64,000 nucleotides of DNA. Origin: Couchioplanes caeruleus. GTDB lineage: Bacteria > Actinomycetota > Actinomycetes > Mycobacteriales > Micromonosporaceae. Where the stretch lies: assembly GCF_023499255.1 (NCBI RefSeq), contig NZ_CP092183.1, positions 2,487,501-2,551,500 on the forward strand, in the 5' to 3' direction. Positions 32,069 through 42,589 of this stretch are shown piece after piece. Within the stretch, counting starts at the first letter, position 1. Every line of letters begins with the position of its first letter. The notes under the pieces are model-generated. The model searched no databases. It was not told the origin of the DNA and saw nothing but the letters and a program-made list of their open reading frames with translations. The position numbers were made by a program, and so were the translations under genes.

Positions 32069-33007
32069 GTGCGTGACATCGCCGTGTTCACCGGAAGCGC
32101 CCACCCCGACCTCGCCAAGGAGATCTGCGAGCACCTCGGCGTGCCGCTGCTGCCCGCGCGGACGTCCCGGTTCGCCAACGACTGCATCGAGGTGCAGCTG
32201 CAGGGCAACTGCCGCGAACGGGACGTGTTCCTCATCCAGCCGCTCGTGCCCCCGGTGCAGGAGAACCTCGTCGAGCTGCTGTTCATGCTCGACGCGGCCC
32301 GGGGCGCGTCGGCCGGGCGGATCACCGTCGTCCTGCCGCATTACGCGTACGCCCGCAGCGACAAGAAGGACGCCCCCCGCATCTCCATCGGCGGCCGCCT
32401 CGTCGCCGACCTGCTGCAGACCGCGGGCGCGCACCGCATCCTCGCGATGACCCTGCACTCCCCGCAGGTCCACGGCTTCTTCAGCGTCCCGGTCGACCAC
32501 CTGCACGCGCTGCGCGAGCTCGCCAACCACTTCCGCGGCTACGACCTGAGCAACACCGTCGTGGTCTCACCGGACCTGGGCAACGCCAAGGAGGCGGCGG
32601 CCTTCGCCCGGATGCTCGGCATCGAGGTGGCCGCCGGCGCCAAGCAGCGGTACGCCGACGACAAGGTCGTGATCAGCTCGGTGATCGGCGAGGTCGCGGA
32701 CCGCGACGTGATCATCCTCGACGACGAGATCGCCAAGGGCAGCACGGTCTTCGAGCTGCTCGGCCGGCTGCGCGAACGGCACACCCGCAGCATCCGGGTG
32801 GCCTGCACGCACGGCCTGTTCGCCGCCGACGCGGTGCAGCGGCTGTCGGCGGAGAAGGACGTCGAGGAGATCGTCTGCACGAACACCGTGCCGATCCCGG
32901 CGGCAAACCGTACGGACAAGCTCACCGTGCTGTCCGTGGCGCCGGCCCTGGCCGAGGCGATCCGCCGCATCCACAACGGAGAGTCCGTCAGCGCGCTGTT
33001 CACATGA
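32069..33007 (+). CDS. prs: ribose-phosphate pyrophosphokinase (PRPP synthetase)
   Basis: A 312-residue enzyme of the Prs family, making PRPP from ribose-5-phosphate and ATP. The fold shows two PRTase-like halves: the N-terminal DIAVFTGSAHPDLA and catalytic flexible region YAYARSDKKDAPRISI, and the C-terminal PRPP loop VIILDDEIAKGST. The loop deviates from the canonical VDDMxDTGGT, so this is the shorter divergent paralogue common in actinomycetes rather than the housekeeping enzyme. GTG 32069 is chosen from the -10 spacing. Its TGA overlaps the next ATG (ATGA). Confidence 0.85.
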   Translation: MRDIAVFTGSAHPDLAKEICEHLGVPLLPARTSRFANDCIEVQLQGNCRERDVFLIQPLVPPVQENLVELLFMLDAARGASAGRITVVLPHYAYARSDKKDAPRISIGGRLVADLLQTAGAHRILAMTLHSPQVHGFFSVPVDHLHALRELANHFRGYDLSNTVVVSPDLGNAKEAAAFARMLGIEVAAGAKQRYADDKVVISSVIGEVADRDVIILDDEIAKGSTVFELLGRLRERHTRSIRVACTHGLFAADAVQRLSAEKDVEEIVCTNTVPIPAANRTDKLTVLSVAPALAEAIRRIHNGESVSALFT

Positions 33008-33924
33008 GCACGCCCGTCCTCACCGCGCTGCTGGCGATGCAACGCCAGTCGTGGGAGCAGGGCGTCGCCGCGCAGGCCGCGCTCGACCTCGGCCACGACG
33101 ATCTCGCCGTGCTGCTCGCCGAGGCGGCCGTGGCGCGGCAGAGCCCCGACGGGCGCCTCGGCGACGTGGACGGCGAGGCCGGGGCGGTCAACGGCGCCTG
33201 CTGCGGGGAGGCGGTGCTGGCGGCGTACGCGCGTACCGGTGATCAGATCTTCGCCGAAGCGGCCCGCCGCCAGCTCGCCTGGCTGGCCACCGACGCGCCC
33301 CGGGCCGCGGACGGCACGCTGTTCCACCTGCTCGGCGGCCGCGAGGCCTGGGCGGACACCGTCTACATGGTGGTGCCGTTCCTCGCGCTCAGCGACCGCC
33401 CGGACCTGGCCTGGCAACAGATCGACGGCCACCGCGCGCGGCTCTGCCACAACGGGCTCTATGCGGCGATCTGGTCCGAGGACACCGGTACGCTGCGCCG
33501 CGCCGACCGATGGGGCGGTGGCAACGGCTGGGTGGTGGCGGCCGTGGCCCGTACGCTGCGCCTGGTCCCGGGGTTCCCGGACGCCGACCGGCTCGCCGCG
33601 CACGCCCGCGAGGTGCTCGACGCGTGCCTGCGGCTGCGCCGCGCCGACGGCCTCTTCCACGACGTCCTCGACGACCCGTCGACCTTCCCGGAGACCAACG
33701 CGGCGCAGATGTTCGCGTACGCGGCCCTCACCGGCGCGGCCGACGGCTGGCTCCCGGCGGCGTACGCGGACACCGGCCACGACCTGCTCACGGCGGCGAC
33801 CCGCAAACTCGACCGGTTCGGCGTCGTCCGCGGCGCGGCGGCCTCCCCGCACTTCGACCGGCCCGGCGCGTCCAGCGAGGCCCAGGCCTTCCACCTGCTC
33901 GCCCGCGCCGCCGCGGGGCTGTAG
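33004..33924 (+). CDS. GH88/GH105-like hydrolase, cytoplasmic
   Basis: A 306-residue (alpha/alpha)6-barrel protein without a signal peptide. It resembles unsaturated rhamnogalacturonyl/glucuronyl hydrolases (GH105/GH88): RQSWEQGVAAQAAL, SPDGRLGD, LFHLLGG, DTVYMVVPFL (the substrate-binding Asp), WGGGNGWVVAAVARTLR and GLFHDVLDDP. Such enzymes remove the unsaturated uronic acid from oligosaccharides made by polysaccharide lyases. It is translationally coupled to prs, an odd partnership. A terminator is not obvious after it. Confidence 0.75.
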   Translation: MSTPVLTALLAMQRQSWEQGVAAQAALDLGHDDLAVLLAEAAVARQSPDGRLGDVDGEAGAVNGACCGEAVLAAYARTGDQIFAEAARRQLAWLATDAPRAADGTLFHLLGGREAWADTVYMVVPFLALSDRPDLAWQQIDGHRARLCHNGLYAAIWSEDTGTLRRADRWGGGNGWVVAAVARTLRLVPGFPDADRLAAHAREVLDACLRLRRADGLFHDVLDDPSTFPETNAAQMFAYAALTGAADGWLPAAYADTGHDLLTAATRKLDRFGVVRGAAASPHFDRPGASSEAQAFHLLARAAAGL

Positions 33925-34344
33925 GCCGGCTTCTCCTCGGCTGCAGACGCTGGGCGACGTGCCGGCCGATGCTGTTGCACGCTTCGACCGAGCACGCGTT
34001 TCGCGCTGACCGCGATGGCCGGGAGCGCCTTGCGGATCCGCGCCGATGACCTCCCCGCGCCAGCAACCGGCCCGAAGCGAGATCGACCCCGCAGGCCTCT
34101 GCTTGCCTCTCCGCGCCGCGGTGACCGGCCAGCGCTGGGCAGCGCGCCGACGGGCGATCCCACCCGTCAACCCGACCAAGCCTCACCGGGCTGCGATCGT
34201 AGATTCGAGTATTCCGCCCGTCCGGCGCGCGGCTTGACCACGCATATTCTGGCCGATCTTCCGGCTGTATCGCTGTGGTGGTCGTCGCATTTCGCGGTGA
34301 TCGATCAGTGTGGTGACGGGGGTCCGGTGCGGGAGAATATACGC
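33925..34344. other. non-coding stretch
   Basis: About 420 bp with short frames of poor codon usage and falling GC towards the right end. A TTGACC hexamer near 34233 could be a promoter element for the following small gene. No convincing gene, repeat or operator is seen. Confidence 0.4.
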
Positions 34345-34980
34345 ATGCGGCAGCTCGAGCTCTTCTCCACTGCGGAATTGACGGTGATGCGTGACCGGAC
34401 GGCGTCGCGTCGCTATTGTGCCGCGCGGGAGGAGTTTCGTCGCGAGCACGCCCGTCGCCGGATGTGGGGGTTGGCGCGACGGCATGCCGCGAAGCTGCGT
34501 CGCCTGCACGAAGATCGGGGCGCGGACCGGCCGGCCGGGGCAGGCAGCCGGGTGCGGCCGAGAGCATGGCGCGGGCTGGCGGCGCCGGCGGAGAGGACGG
34601 CGATGGACTGCAGTCCGATGGAAGGATCGGTGTCGGAGCGCGCGAAGGGGCGGCCTGTCAACGACGCGGAGCCGCACGGTGGCGCGCTGGTGGCAGTGGC
34701 GCGAGCCGCCGCCGCACCGGCAGCAGTCGCGGCTGCCACCACGGCGGAGCCCGGAGCAGTTCCGGCTGTGGCCGCCGCCGCACCGGGTATCGCCACAGCC
34801 CAGCCGGTTGCGCACCCGGACGTCGTCGCCCGCCCGGTAGCCGGGGTTGCCATGGCGTCGACCGTGAAGTCGCCGTTGATGGCGGAGAAAGATTTTCGGC
34901 GGCACGGACGTGCCAGGAGAAGTGCCATTCTGCTGGTGGTCGATTTGTCAACGAAAATCATTTCACATCGCTGGCTGTAG
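34345..34980 (+). CDS. hypothetical protein, basic N-terminus
   Basis: A 211-residue frame. ATG 34345 follows GGGAGA within a lower-GC patch (AGAATATACGC). The first about 55 residues look like a real protein: helix-forming and strongly basic (QLELFSTAELTVMRDRTASR, then EHARRRMWGLARRHAAKLRRLH). The middle is Ala/Pro/Val-rich low-complexity sequence (about 110-160), and the tail uses less typical codons. The true gene may be shorter or degraded. No family recognised. The 177 bp up to the WYL gene are comparatively AT-rich and hold nothing convincing. Confidence 0.4.
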   Translation: MRQLELFSTAELTVMRDRTASRRYCAAREEFRREHARRRMWGLARRHAAKLRRLHEDRGADRPAGAGSRVRPRAWRGLAAPAERTAMDCSPMEGSVSERAKGRPVNDAEPHGGALVAVARAAAAPAAVAAATTAEPGAVPAVAAAAPGIATAQPVAHPDVVARPVAGVAMASTVKSPLMAEKDFRRHGRARRSAILLVVDLSTKIISHRWL

Positions 34981-35157
34981 GAATGAAGGCGTGCGCGCTC
35001 GCATGCGCCGAGTCGACTGTAAATAAAGGACCACCGCGACATTGGCCAACTATGTCGGGCGAGGGTCACCATAATTGCGGAGGAATGCGATACAGCTAGG
35101 TGCGAACGATGCCATCGGGTTCTAGAAACGGCACGCCGCCAACGCGTCAGGTGCACC

Positions 35158-36132
35158 TCAGGGCGCGCCCGTTGCTGCTTTGTGAAAGCGGTCGGCCAGG
35201 TGGGCGAAGGCGTCGGTGAGCTCCGGCGGCCCGACGACCTCGATGTCGGCGTCGTAGCGGGCGAAGGCGGCCGCCAGGGCCGGCCAGGACCACGAGCCGA
35301 GGGTGAGCCGGCAGCGGCCAGGGCCGGCCTCCTCGACGATGCCGTCGCGGGTGTACGTCGCGATCGTGGCGGGCGGCGCGCCGAGGACCACGGTGCCCCG
35401 GCAGGGCCAGGTGCCCGAGGCGTCGGCGGAGCCGCGGAAGACGCCGGTGACGTACGCGGCGACGTCCCCGCCGGGCAGTTCCCGCGGCGTGAAGCGGGGA
35501 CCGTTGGGGGTGCGCAGCCGCAGCCGGTCGGCGCGGAACGTACGCCAGTCCGCGCGGTCCAGGTCGAAGGCGATGAGGTACCAGCGCCCGTCCCACACGA
35601 CCACGTGATGGGGTTCGGCGCGGCGCGGGGGCCCGTCCACGGCGTCGCCGTAGTCGAAGCGCACGGTCTCCCGGGCGTGTACGGCGGAGCTGAGCGCCAC
35701 GAGCACGTCACCGTCGACGGGCGTGGCCGGCCGGGTGGTGGGCCGTTCGACGGCGGTGACCCGTACGGCGTCGATGCGGTGGCGCAGCCGGGACGGAAGG
35801 ACCTGCCGTACGGTGGCCAGCGCGCGGGTGGCGTCCTCGGCGAGGCCCGTGCCGGCGGTGGTGGCGGCGATCTGCAGGGCCACGGTGAGGGCGACGGCCT
35901 GGTCGTCGTCGAACAGCAGCGGCGGCAGCTCGGTGCCGGCCCGCAGCCGGTAGCCGCCGTCGGGCCCCTTGACCGCGGCGATCGGGTAGCCCAGCTCGCG
36001 CAGCCGGTCCACGTCGCGGCGTACGGTGCGCAGGCTGATCTCGAGGCGCTCGGCGAGCAGCGTGCCGGGCCAGTCCCGCCGGCTCTGCAGCAGCGACAGC
36101 AGAGCCAGCAGGCGGGCGGACGTCTTCGGCAT
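35158..36132 (-). CDS. WYL-domain transcriptional regulator
   Basis: A 324-residue regulator. N-terminal HTH_11/DeoR-like winged helix (ARLLALLSLLQSRRDWPGT, LEISLRTVRRDVDRLRELGY), then a WYL domain with the hallmark WYLIAFDLDRADWRTFRADR (here WYL at about 195), and the C-terminal WCX extension. Such proteins sense small molecules or nucleic-acid ligands. ATG 36132 has a CAGAAT box 7 nt upstream. A long inverted repeat at 36151-36177 lies directly upstream and is probably its autoregulatory operator. Confidence 0.88.
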   Translation of the reverse strand: MPKTSARLLALLSLLQSRRDWPGTLLAERLEISLRTVRRDVDRLRELGYPIAAVKGPDGGYRLRAGTELPPLLFDDDQAVALTVALQIAATTAGTGLAEDATRALATVRQVLPSRLRHRIDAVRVTAVERPTTRPATPVDGDVLVALSSAVHARETVRFDYGDAVDGPPRRAEPHHVVVWDGRWYLIAFDLDRADWRTFRADRLRLRTPNGPRFTPRELPGGDVAAYVTGVFRGSADASGTWPCRGTVVLGAPPATIATYTRDGIVEEAGPGRCRLTLGSWSWPALAAAFARYDADIEVVGPPELTDAFAHLADRFHKAATGAP

Positions 36133-36150
36133 GACGGCGATTCTGCCCGC

Positions 36151-36177
36151 GGTAGGTGTCAGTTCCTGGCACCTACC
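36151..36177. promoter_or_regulatory. 27-bp inverted repeat upstream of WYL gene
   Basis: Arms GGTAGGTGTCAG and CTGGCACCTACC around TTC, with one mismatch. Its position 19-45 nt before the start suits an operator for the WYL protein. It also follows the kinase gene stop by 4 nt, but that gene runs towards it on the same strand, so terminator function cannot be excluded. Confidence 0.6.
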
Positions 36178-36180
36178 GCG

Positions 36181-38250
36181 TCAGGGTGTGGGTTTCGGCG
36201 GCTGGGGGCCGCACAACGCCCGGATCGCGCCGAGCAGCGTGGAACGGGTGAACGGCTTCTCCAGCAGCATGCTGTTGGCGTCCAGGTGCAGCTGGGGTCC
36301 GAGGGAGGCCGCGGTGTAGCCGGACATGTAGAGGACCGGCAGGTCCGGGCGGTGCGTCCGCAGCGCCGACGCGAGTTCCGGCCCGGTCATGGTCGGCATC
36401 ACCACGTCGGTGATCAGCAGGTCGGGGTGTGCGCCCGCGGCCACCTGGCTGACCGCGGTGAGCGCGTCCGTGGCCACCGTGATCTCGTATCCGGCCGGTT
36501 CGATGAGGCGCTGCACGAGCTGGGCCACCTCCGGCTGGTCCTCGACGATGAGGACCCGGCCGATGACCGCCGGGGTGACGCGCCGGTCCACCGCGGACGC
36601 GGGGCGTTCCTCGGCCGCCGGCAGGTACAGGTGGACCGTGGTGCCCATGCGCGGCTGCGACTCCAGCGTGATGTGGCCGCCGAGGCCCTGCACGATACCG
36701 GCGGCCGTGGCCAGGCCCAGGCCGGCCGCGGTGGGCCGGGTGGTGAAGAACGGCTCGAGCGCCCGCCGGCGGGTCTCGTCGCTCATGCCCACGCCGGTGT
36801 CCTGGATGACCAGGTGCACGCAGCGGCCGGCCGGGGCGCCCTCGGTGAGCTGGCCGGGCTCCACCACCTCGTTGGTGGCGGCCACGCGCAGCATGCCGCC
36901 GTGCAGCATCGCGTCGCGGGCGTTGGCGGCCAGGTTCACCAGCGCCTGCTCCAGCGGGCCGCGCTCCGCGCGGACCGGCCAGACGTCCGGGCCGAAGGCC
37001 AGGTCGAGACCGATGCGCTCGCCGAGGGTCCGGCTGAACAGGCTCTGGACGTCGGTGAGCAGGTCCGGGATGGGGATGATCTCCGGCCGGTTGCCTTCGG
37101 TACGCCCGAAGGCGAGCAGCTGATGGGTCAGGGTCCGCCCGGTGGCGACCGCCTGCAGGATGTCCTGGGCCATCTGGTGCTGCGGGCTTCCCTCGGCGGT
37201 CGTCGTCGCGATCATGTCGGCGGAGCCGGCGACCACGGTCATGAGGTTGTTGAAGTCGTGCGAGATGCCGCCGATCAGCTGGCCCATGCTGTCGAGCCGG
37301 CGCAGGTGGTCGAGCTGGCGCTTGAGGCCCTTGGCGTCGATGTGGTCGGTGGTGTCGGTGACCATGCAGAGCACGCCGCGGTGCCGCCCGCCGTCCTCGA
37401 GGGGCATCATGCTCATCCGTACGCTGCGCCGGGAGCCGTCGGCGCGCAGCAGGCTGGTGGCGCCCACGGTGGAACGCCCCGCCTTGCACTCGGCCAGCCG
37501 CCGGGTCAGGTCCGCCCGGCCGTGCTCGTCGAGGAAGCCGCGCAGGGAGACGCCGACGAGCTGGGCGCGGGGCAGGCCGAGCACCACCCCGATGGGCTCG
37601 TTGGCGTACGTCGCGACGCCGGTCTCGTCGAGCTGCAGCACCCCCTCGGGGATGGTCTCGAGCACCCGGCGGTAGCGCTCCTCGCTGGCCCGCAGCCGTT
37701 CCGTGGCCCGCGCCGAGGAGAGCGCCAGCGACAGCTCGCCGGCGATGTCGCGGGCCAGCTCCACCTCGGCGGGCGAGTAGATGGTGCCGGGCGTGGCGCG
37801 GGTCAGGGCCAGGTATCCGGCGTACGTGTTGTCGACGATGACCGGGCACAGCACGGCGGCGTGCACCGGCGGCGTGGGCGTGCCCGGGTCCACGTACGCG
37901 GCGTGCCGTGGCTGGGGCAGCTCGGTGAGCGGCTCGGTGCCCTCAGCGGCCAGCACCACCGGGCGCCGGCTCGCGGCGAGGCTGGTGGAGAAGTCGTCGT
38001 CGGGCAGCTCGCCGGCGCGGTCGAGCAGCTGCGCGTACGGCTCCGCCAGGCTGTCGTCGGCGTGGTGGTACGTGATCGCGTCGTAGCGCCCGTCGTCGCG
38101 CAGCAGCTGCACGCCGGCGCCGTCGCCGAGCATGTCCGCGGCGGCCCGCGCGGCGGTCGAGCACACCTTCCCGGTGTCTTCCGAGACGCGGCTCAGCGCC
38201 AGCGCCAGGTCGGCCAGTGCGTACCGGAGGGGATAAGCCATGACACCCAT
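36181..38250 (-). CDS. hybrid histidine kinase (GAF-PAS-HisKA-HATPase-REC)
   Basis: A 689-residue cytoplasmic kinase. ATG 38250 is chosen because GATAGT lies 6 nt upstream; ATG 38241 is an alternative. Order: GAF about 20-170 (VHAAVLCPVIVDNTYAGYLAL), PAS about 185-300 (GVLQLDETGVATYAN), HisKA with phosphoacceptor GGISHDFNNLM, HATPase_c (VNLAANARDAM, DTGVGM, GLGLATAAGIV) and a C-terminal receiver with LLITDVVMPTM and the Lys in LLEKPF. It has no membrane segment. Such soluble hybrids respond to internal ligands. No DNA-binding response regulator is adjacent; the WYL regulator is the next gene downstream on the same strand. Confidence 0.88.
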   Translation of the reverse strand: MGVMAYPLRYALADLALALSRVSEDTGKVCSTAARAAADMLGDGAGVQLLRDDGRYDAITYHHADDSLAEPYAQLLDRAGELPDDDFSTSLAASRRPVVLAAEGTEPLTELPQPRHAAYVDPGTPTPPVHAAVLCPVIVDNTYAGYLALTRATPGTIYSPAEVELARDIAGELSLALSSARATERLRASEERYRRVLETIPEGVLQLDETGVATYANEPIGVVLGLPRAQLVGVSLRGFLDEHGRADLTRRLAECKAGRSTVGATSLLRADGSRRSVRMSMMPLEDGGRHRGVLCMVTDTTDHIDAKGLKRQLDHLRRLDSMGQLIGGISHDFNNLMTVVAGSADMIATTTAEGSPQHQMAQDILQAVATGRTLTHQLLAFGRTEGNRPEIIPIPDLLTDVQSLFSRTLGERIGLDLAFGPDVWPVRAERGPLEQALVNLAANARDAMLHGGMLRVAATNEVVEPGQLTEGAPAGRCVHLVIQDTGVGMSDETRRRALEPFFTTRPTAAGLGLATAAGIVQGLGGHITLESQPRMGTTVHLYLPAAEERPASAVDRRVTPAVIGRVLIVEDQPEVAQLVQRLIEPAGYEITVATDALTAVSQVAAGAHPDLLITDVVMPTMTGPELASALRTHRPDLPVLYMSGYTAASLGPQLHLDANSMLLEKPFTRSTLLGAIRALCGPQPPKPTP

Positions 38251-38256
38251 GTGGCA

Positions 38257-38262
38257 ACTATC
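38257..38262 (-). promoter_or_regulatory. -10 box GATAGT of hybrid kinase
   Basis: On the minus strand GATAGT lies 6 nt before ATG 38250, which supports that start and a leaderless message. Confidence 0.45.
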
Positions 38263-38520
38263 GGCGTAACTGCCGGGCGGTGCGGGCGGTTCACAAGGAA
38301 TGCAACCGTCCGGCCGAGCCCGATCCCAGCGGTCCCACCCGCCCGATCCTTCACTTACGACGTTCCCGCAGCTCAGAGCCACTTCTATGGGCTCGAACGA
38401 GGCGGCGGCCCGGTGGTGACGGGTTGGCGCGGACAACGTCCTGTCGTGCGAACTCCGACGCGAAGAGTTGCGCATTGATACGGACAAACAGCATCATTCC
38501 GGTCGGCCGAGTCGATTGCC

Positions 38521-40287
<1,767 letters not shown>

Positions 40288-40302
40288 GGCTGGGTCCGCA
40301 CG

Positions 40303-40608
40303 GTGCGCAGGACACTGGCCGCCGGCCTCGCCGTCGCCGCCGGGGTGCTGGGCCCGGGCGTGGTGTGGACCCTCTCCACGGACGCCGCGGCGGTGCCGTC
40401 GTACCACCCGGCGGCTCGGCCCGGCGAAGACCCCGCGCATCGTGACGGCGCCGCTCGCCGACATCGGACGCGTGAAATAAGTTCGCGCACTCTGGCGTTC
40501 CGGCCTACCGTGATCGCCATGTTCGCGCCCGGTCTGCAGCTGCCCGCGGGGTTCGCCCCGCCGGTGGCTCCCGCGTGCGTGCTCCGCGGCGCCGATACCC
40601 GAATCTGA
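40303..40608 (+). CDS. doubtful small ORF with signal-like N-terminus
   Basis: A 101-codon frame from GTG 40303. Its first 30 residues look like a signal or membrane anchor ([18 protein letters not shown]). The remainder is low-complexity Arg/Ala/Pro and includes the 29-codon leader-like ORF (ATG 40519) in the same frame. It may be an unused relic; only the leader part has promoter support. Confidence 0.25.
   Translation: MRRTLAAGLAVAAGVLGPGVVWTLSTDAAAVPSYHPAARPGEDPAHRDGAARRHRTREISSRTLAFRPTVIAMFAPGLQLPAGFAPPVAPACVLRGADTRI
40506..40511 (+). promoter_or_regulatory. -10 box TACCGT upstream of leader ORF and EF-Tu
   Basis: TACCGT ends 7 nt before ATG 40519, with a weak TTCGCG hexamer 18 nt further upstream. 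This would start a leaderless transcript that runs through the hairpin into the EF-Tu gene. Confidence 0.45.
40519..40608 (+). CDS. candidate leader peptide (29 aa) before EF-Tu
   Basis: [20 protein letters not shown] plus nine more residues, ending TGA at 40606-40608. The predicted transcription start coincides with its ATG, and the stop codon touches the base of the hairpin at 40608-40649. The arrangement (leaderless short ORF, hairpin, resistance-type or paralogous gene) is that of ribosome-dependent attenuators. Peptide function is inference. Confidence 0.4.
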   Translation: MFAPGLQLPAGFAPPVAPACVLRGADTRI

Positions 40609-40649
40609 CCCTTCCCCTGCCGCAAGTCCGGCACCACCGGGGGAAGGGT
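40608..40649 (+). terminator. hairpin in EF-Tu leader (attenuator candidate)
   Basis: Ten-base-pair outer stem ACCCTTCCCC with GGGGAAGGGT, enclosing a small GCCG/CGGC hairpin. It sits 64 nt before the EF-Tu ATG. No T-run follows (GGTTCGTCC), so it may terminate weakly or act through folding. Confidence 0.5.
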
Positions 40650-40712
40650 GGTTCGTCCCTGCGCGGGTTCCGGCACCCCTTTCCGTTTCTCGCATCCAGT
40701 GAGGACATTCCC

Positions 40713-41900
40713 ATGGCCAAGAGCCAGTTCGTCCGTACCAAGCCGCACCTGAACATCGGCACGATGGGGCACGTCGACCACGGCAAGACCACCCTGACCG
40801 CCGCCATCACGAAGGTCCTCGCCGACCGCGACCCGGCAACCAACCGGTACGTCGCGTTCGACGGGATCGACAGGTCCCCGGAGGAGCACGACCGGGGCAT
40901 CACGATCACGATCTCGCACGTCGAGTACGAGACCGCGCACCGCCACTACGCCCACGTCGACATGCCGGGGCACGCCGACTACGTGAAGAACATGATCACG
41001 GGGGCGGCGCAGGTGGACGGCGCGATCCTCGTCGTCTCGGCGCAGGACGGCGCCATGCCGCAGACCCGGGAGCACGTGCTGCTCGCCCGCCGGGTCGGGG
41101 TGCCGTACCTGGTGGTGGCGCTCAACAAGAGCGACGCCGTCGAGGACGAGGAGCTGCTCGAGCTCGTGGAGCTGGAGGTCCGCGAGCTGCTCACCGAGTA
41201 CGGCTTCCCCGGCGACGAGGTCCCGGTCGTACGGGTCAGCGCGCTCAAGGCCCTCGAGGGCGACCCGCGCTGGACCCGGTCGGTCGTGGAGCTGCTCGAC
41301 GCGGTCGACGCGTACGTGCCGGTCCCGCCGCGGGAGCTCGGCGAGCCGTTCCTGATGCCGATCGAGAACGTGCTCACCATCAGCGGCCGTGGCACGGTCG
41401 TGACCGGCAAGGTGGAGCGCGGCACGCTGCGCGCCGGCGAGCCGGTCGAGGTCGTCGGTCTCGGGCCGGCGATCGCCACGGTCGCCATCGGCCTGGAGAC
41501 CTTCGGCAAGTCGCTGCCGGAGGCCGAGGCCGGCGACAACGCGGCCGTGCTGCTGCGGGGCATCAAGCGCGATCAGGTGCAGCGCGGGCAGGTCGTGGCG
41601 CTGCCGGGCAGTGTCACGGGGCACCGCAGCTTCCGGGCCCACATGTACGCGCTGACGAAGGATGAGGGTGGGCGGCACACGCCGTTCGTGGCGAACTACC
41701 GCCCGCAGTTCTTCTTCCGCACCACGGACGTGTCCGGCGCGATCGACCTCGGTGACCTGCCGATGGTGATGCCGGGCGACACCGTGGACCTGACCGTGCA
41801 CCTGGGCAAGGAGGTGCCGATGGAGGCCGGTCTGGGCTTCGCGGTCCGCGAGGGTGGCCGTACGGTCGCCGCCGGCACCGTGACCGAGGTGCTCGACTAG
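40713..41900 (+). CDS. tuf: divergent elongation factor Tu paralogue
   Basis: A 395-residue EF-Tu with a complete three-domain layout. G-motifs: GHVDHGKT (P-loop), DMPGH, NKSD (NKxD) and SALKAL. It differs from housekeeping EF-Tu at many conserved places: switch I reads [14 protein letters not shown] rather than DxAPEExxRGITIN, domain 3 has [19 protein letters not shown], and the C-terminus ends [13 protein letters not shown]. It is not next to rpsL, rpsG or fusA, as expected of a second copy. Streptomyces carry such extra genes (tuf2/tuf3), linked to EF-Tu antibiotic resistance or the stringent response. GAGG lies upstream of ATG 40713. A possible attenuator precedes it. Confidence 0.88.
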   Translation: MAKSQFVRTKPHLNIGTMGHVDHGKTTLTAAITKVLADRDPATNRYVAFDGIDRSPEEHDRGITITISHVEYETAHRHYAHVDMPGHADYVKNMITGAAQVDGAILVVSAQDGAMPQTREHVLLARRVGVPYLVVALNKSDAVEDEELLELVELEVRELLTEYGFPGDEVPVVRVSALKALEGDPRWTRSVVELLDAVDAYVPVPPRELGEPFLMPIENVLTISGRGTVVTGKVERGTLRAGEPVEVVGLGPAIATVAIGLETFGKSLPEAEAGDNAAVLLRGIKRDQVQRGQVVALPGSVTGHRSFRAHMYALTKDEGGRHTPFVANYRPQFFFRTTDVSGAIDLGDLPMVMPGDTVDLTVHLGKEVPMEAGLGFAVREGGRTVAAGTVTEVLD

Positions 41901-41901
41901 C

Positions 41902-41938
41902 AGGGAAGGGCCGCTCCGTGAGGGGCGGCCCTTTCCCT
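41902..41938. terminator. bidirectional terminator between tuf and PLDc_N gene
   Basis: Arms AGGGAAGGGCCGCTCC and GGGGCGGCCCTTTCCCT pair with one bulge and one wobble around a 4-nt loop. It serves both convergent genes. Confidence 0.85.
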
Positions 41939-42339
41939 TACTGCTGCTCGTCCCGCTTGCGCAGCTCGTCCTCGCGCCGGCGCAGGTCGGCTTCCCACCG
42001 CTTCATCATCGACTCGTCCTCCTTGAGCGACTGGGCCAGGTTGCGCAGGAATTCGGGGTCGTCGTCCGGTGCCACCGGTCCCTTGCGGGGGCGCTCGGCT
42101 TCGGGGAAGCCGCTGCCCGGGCGCCACATCTCGCCGTTGCTCATGCGGACCGCGCGCGGCGGGCGACCGGCCACGAACCAGGCGATCGCGCCGATCGGGG
42201 AGAACAGCAGGATGATGAAGACCCACGCGACGCGCGGCAGGGCGCGGATCGCGTACTCCTCGGCGGAGAGGCAGTCGATCAGGGCGATCACCAGCAGCGC
42301 CAGGTCGAGGAGCATGAAGAGCGAGTAGAGGCGGATCAT
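41938..42339 (-). CDS. PLDc_N-domain membrane protein
   Basis: A 133-residue protein. ATG 42339 begins two close membrane helices (YSLFMLLDLALLVIALIDCL, and VAWVFIILLFSPIGAIAWFV). The second includes the FSPIGAIAWF signature of the PLD-nuclease N-terminal domain, followed by GRPP. The charged C-terminus (about 95-133, Glu/Arg/Lys) can form a cytoplasmic coiled coil. These small proteins are common in actinomycetes; function is unknown and no phospholipase domain is attached. Confidence 0.8.
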   Translation of the reverse strand: MIRLYSLFMLLDLALLVIALIDCLSAEEYAIRALPRVAWVFIILLFSPIGAIAWFVAGRPPRAVRMSNGEMWRPGSGFPEAERPRKGPVAPDDDPEFLRNLAQSLKEDESMMKRWEADLRRREDELRKRDEQQ

Positions 42340-42589
42340 GGCGGAGATGGTCGCAGAATCCCCGGCGCTGCGTGGTCCCACGAACGGCCGAGGCGCGGGC
42401 GCCGGGCGCGTCGCGGCCGGGCCGGCGCGGTAGGCCGGCCGGGTCCCCCGTACACCTCGTGCTCCCGGCCGGCGCCACGCACTGGAGAAACGCACGGGAG
42501 CCGGTTTTCGCTGCACCGGCGACTGTCGGCTAAGCGACACTCACGCACGCAGCGATATCGATGACAATCGGCGTCTGCCCGGCGAGGGG

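Noticed and set aside
34983..35099. A 38-codon ORF (MKACALACAES...) in the AT-richer gap before the WYL gene
   Set aside because: No ribosome-binding site, no leaderless box, atypical codons and no family resemblance.
35182..38478. A 1098-codon plus-strand frame opposite the WYL regulator and histidine kinase
   Set aside because: Shadow frame: the minus-strand genes have complete domain sets, while this frame is low-complexity and crosses their boundary and intergenic operator.
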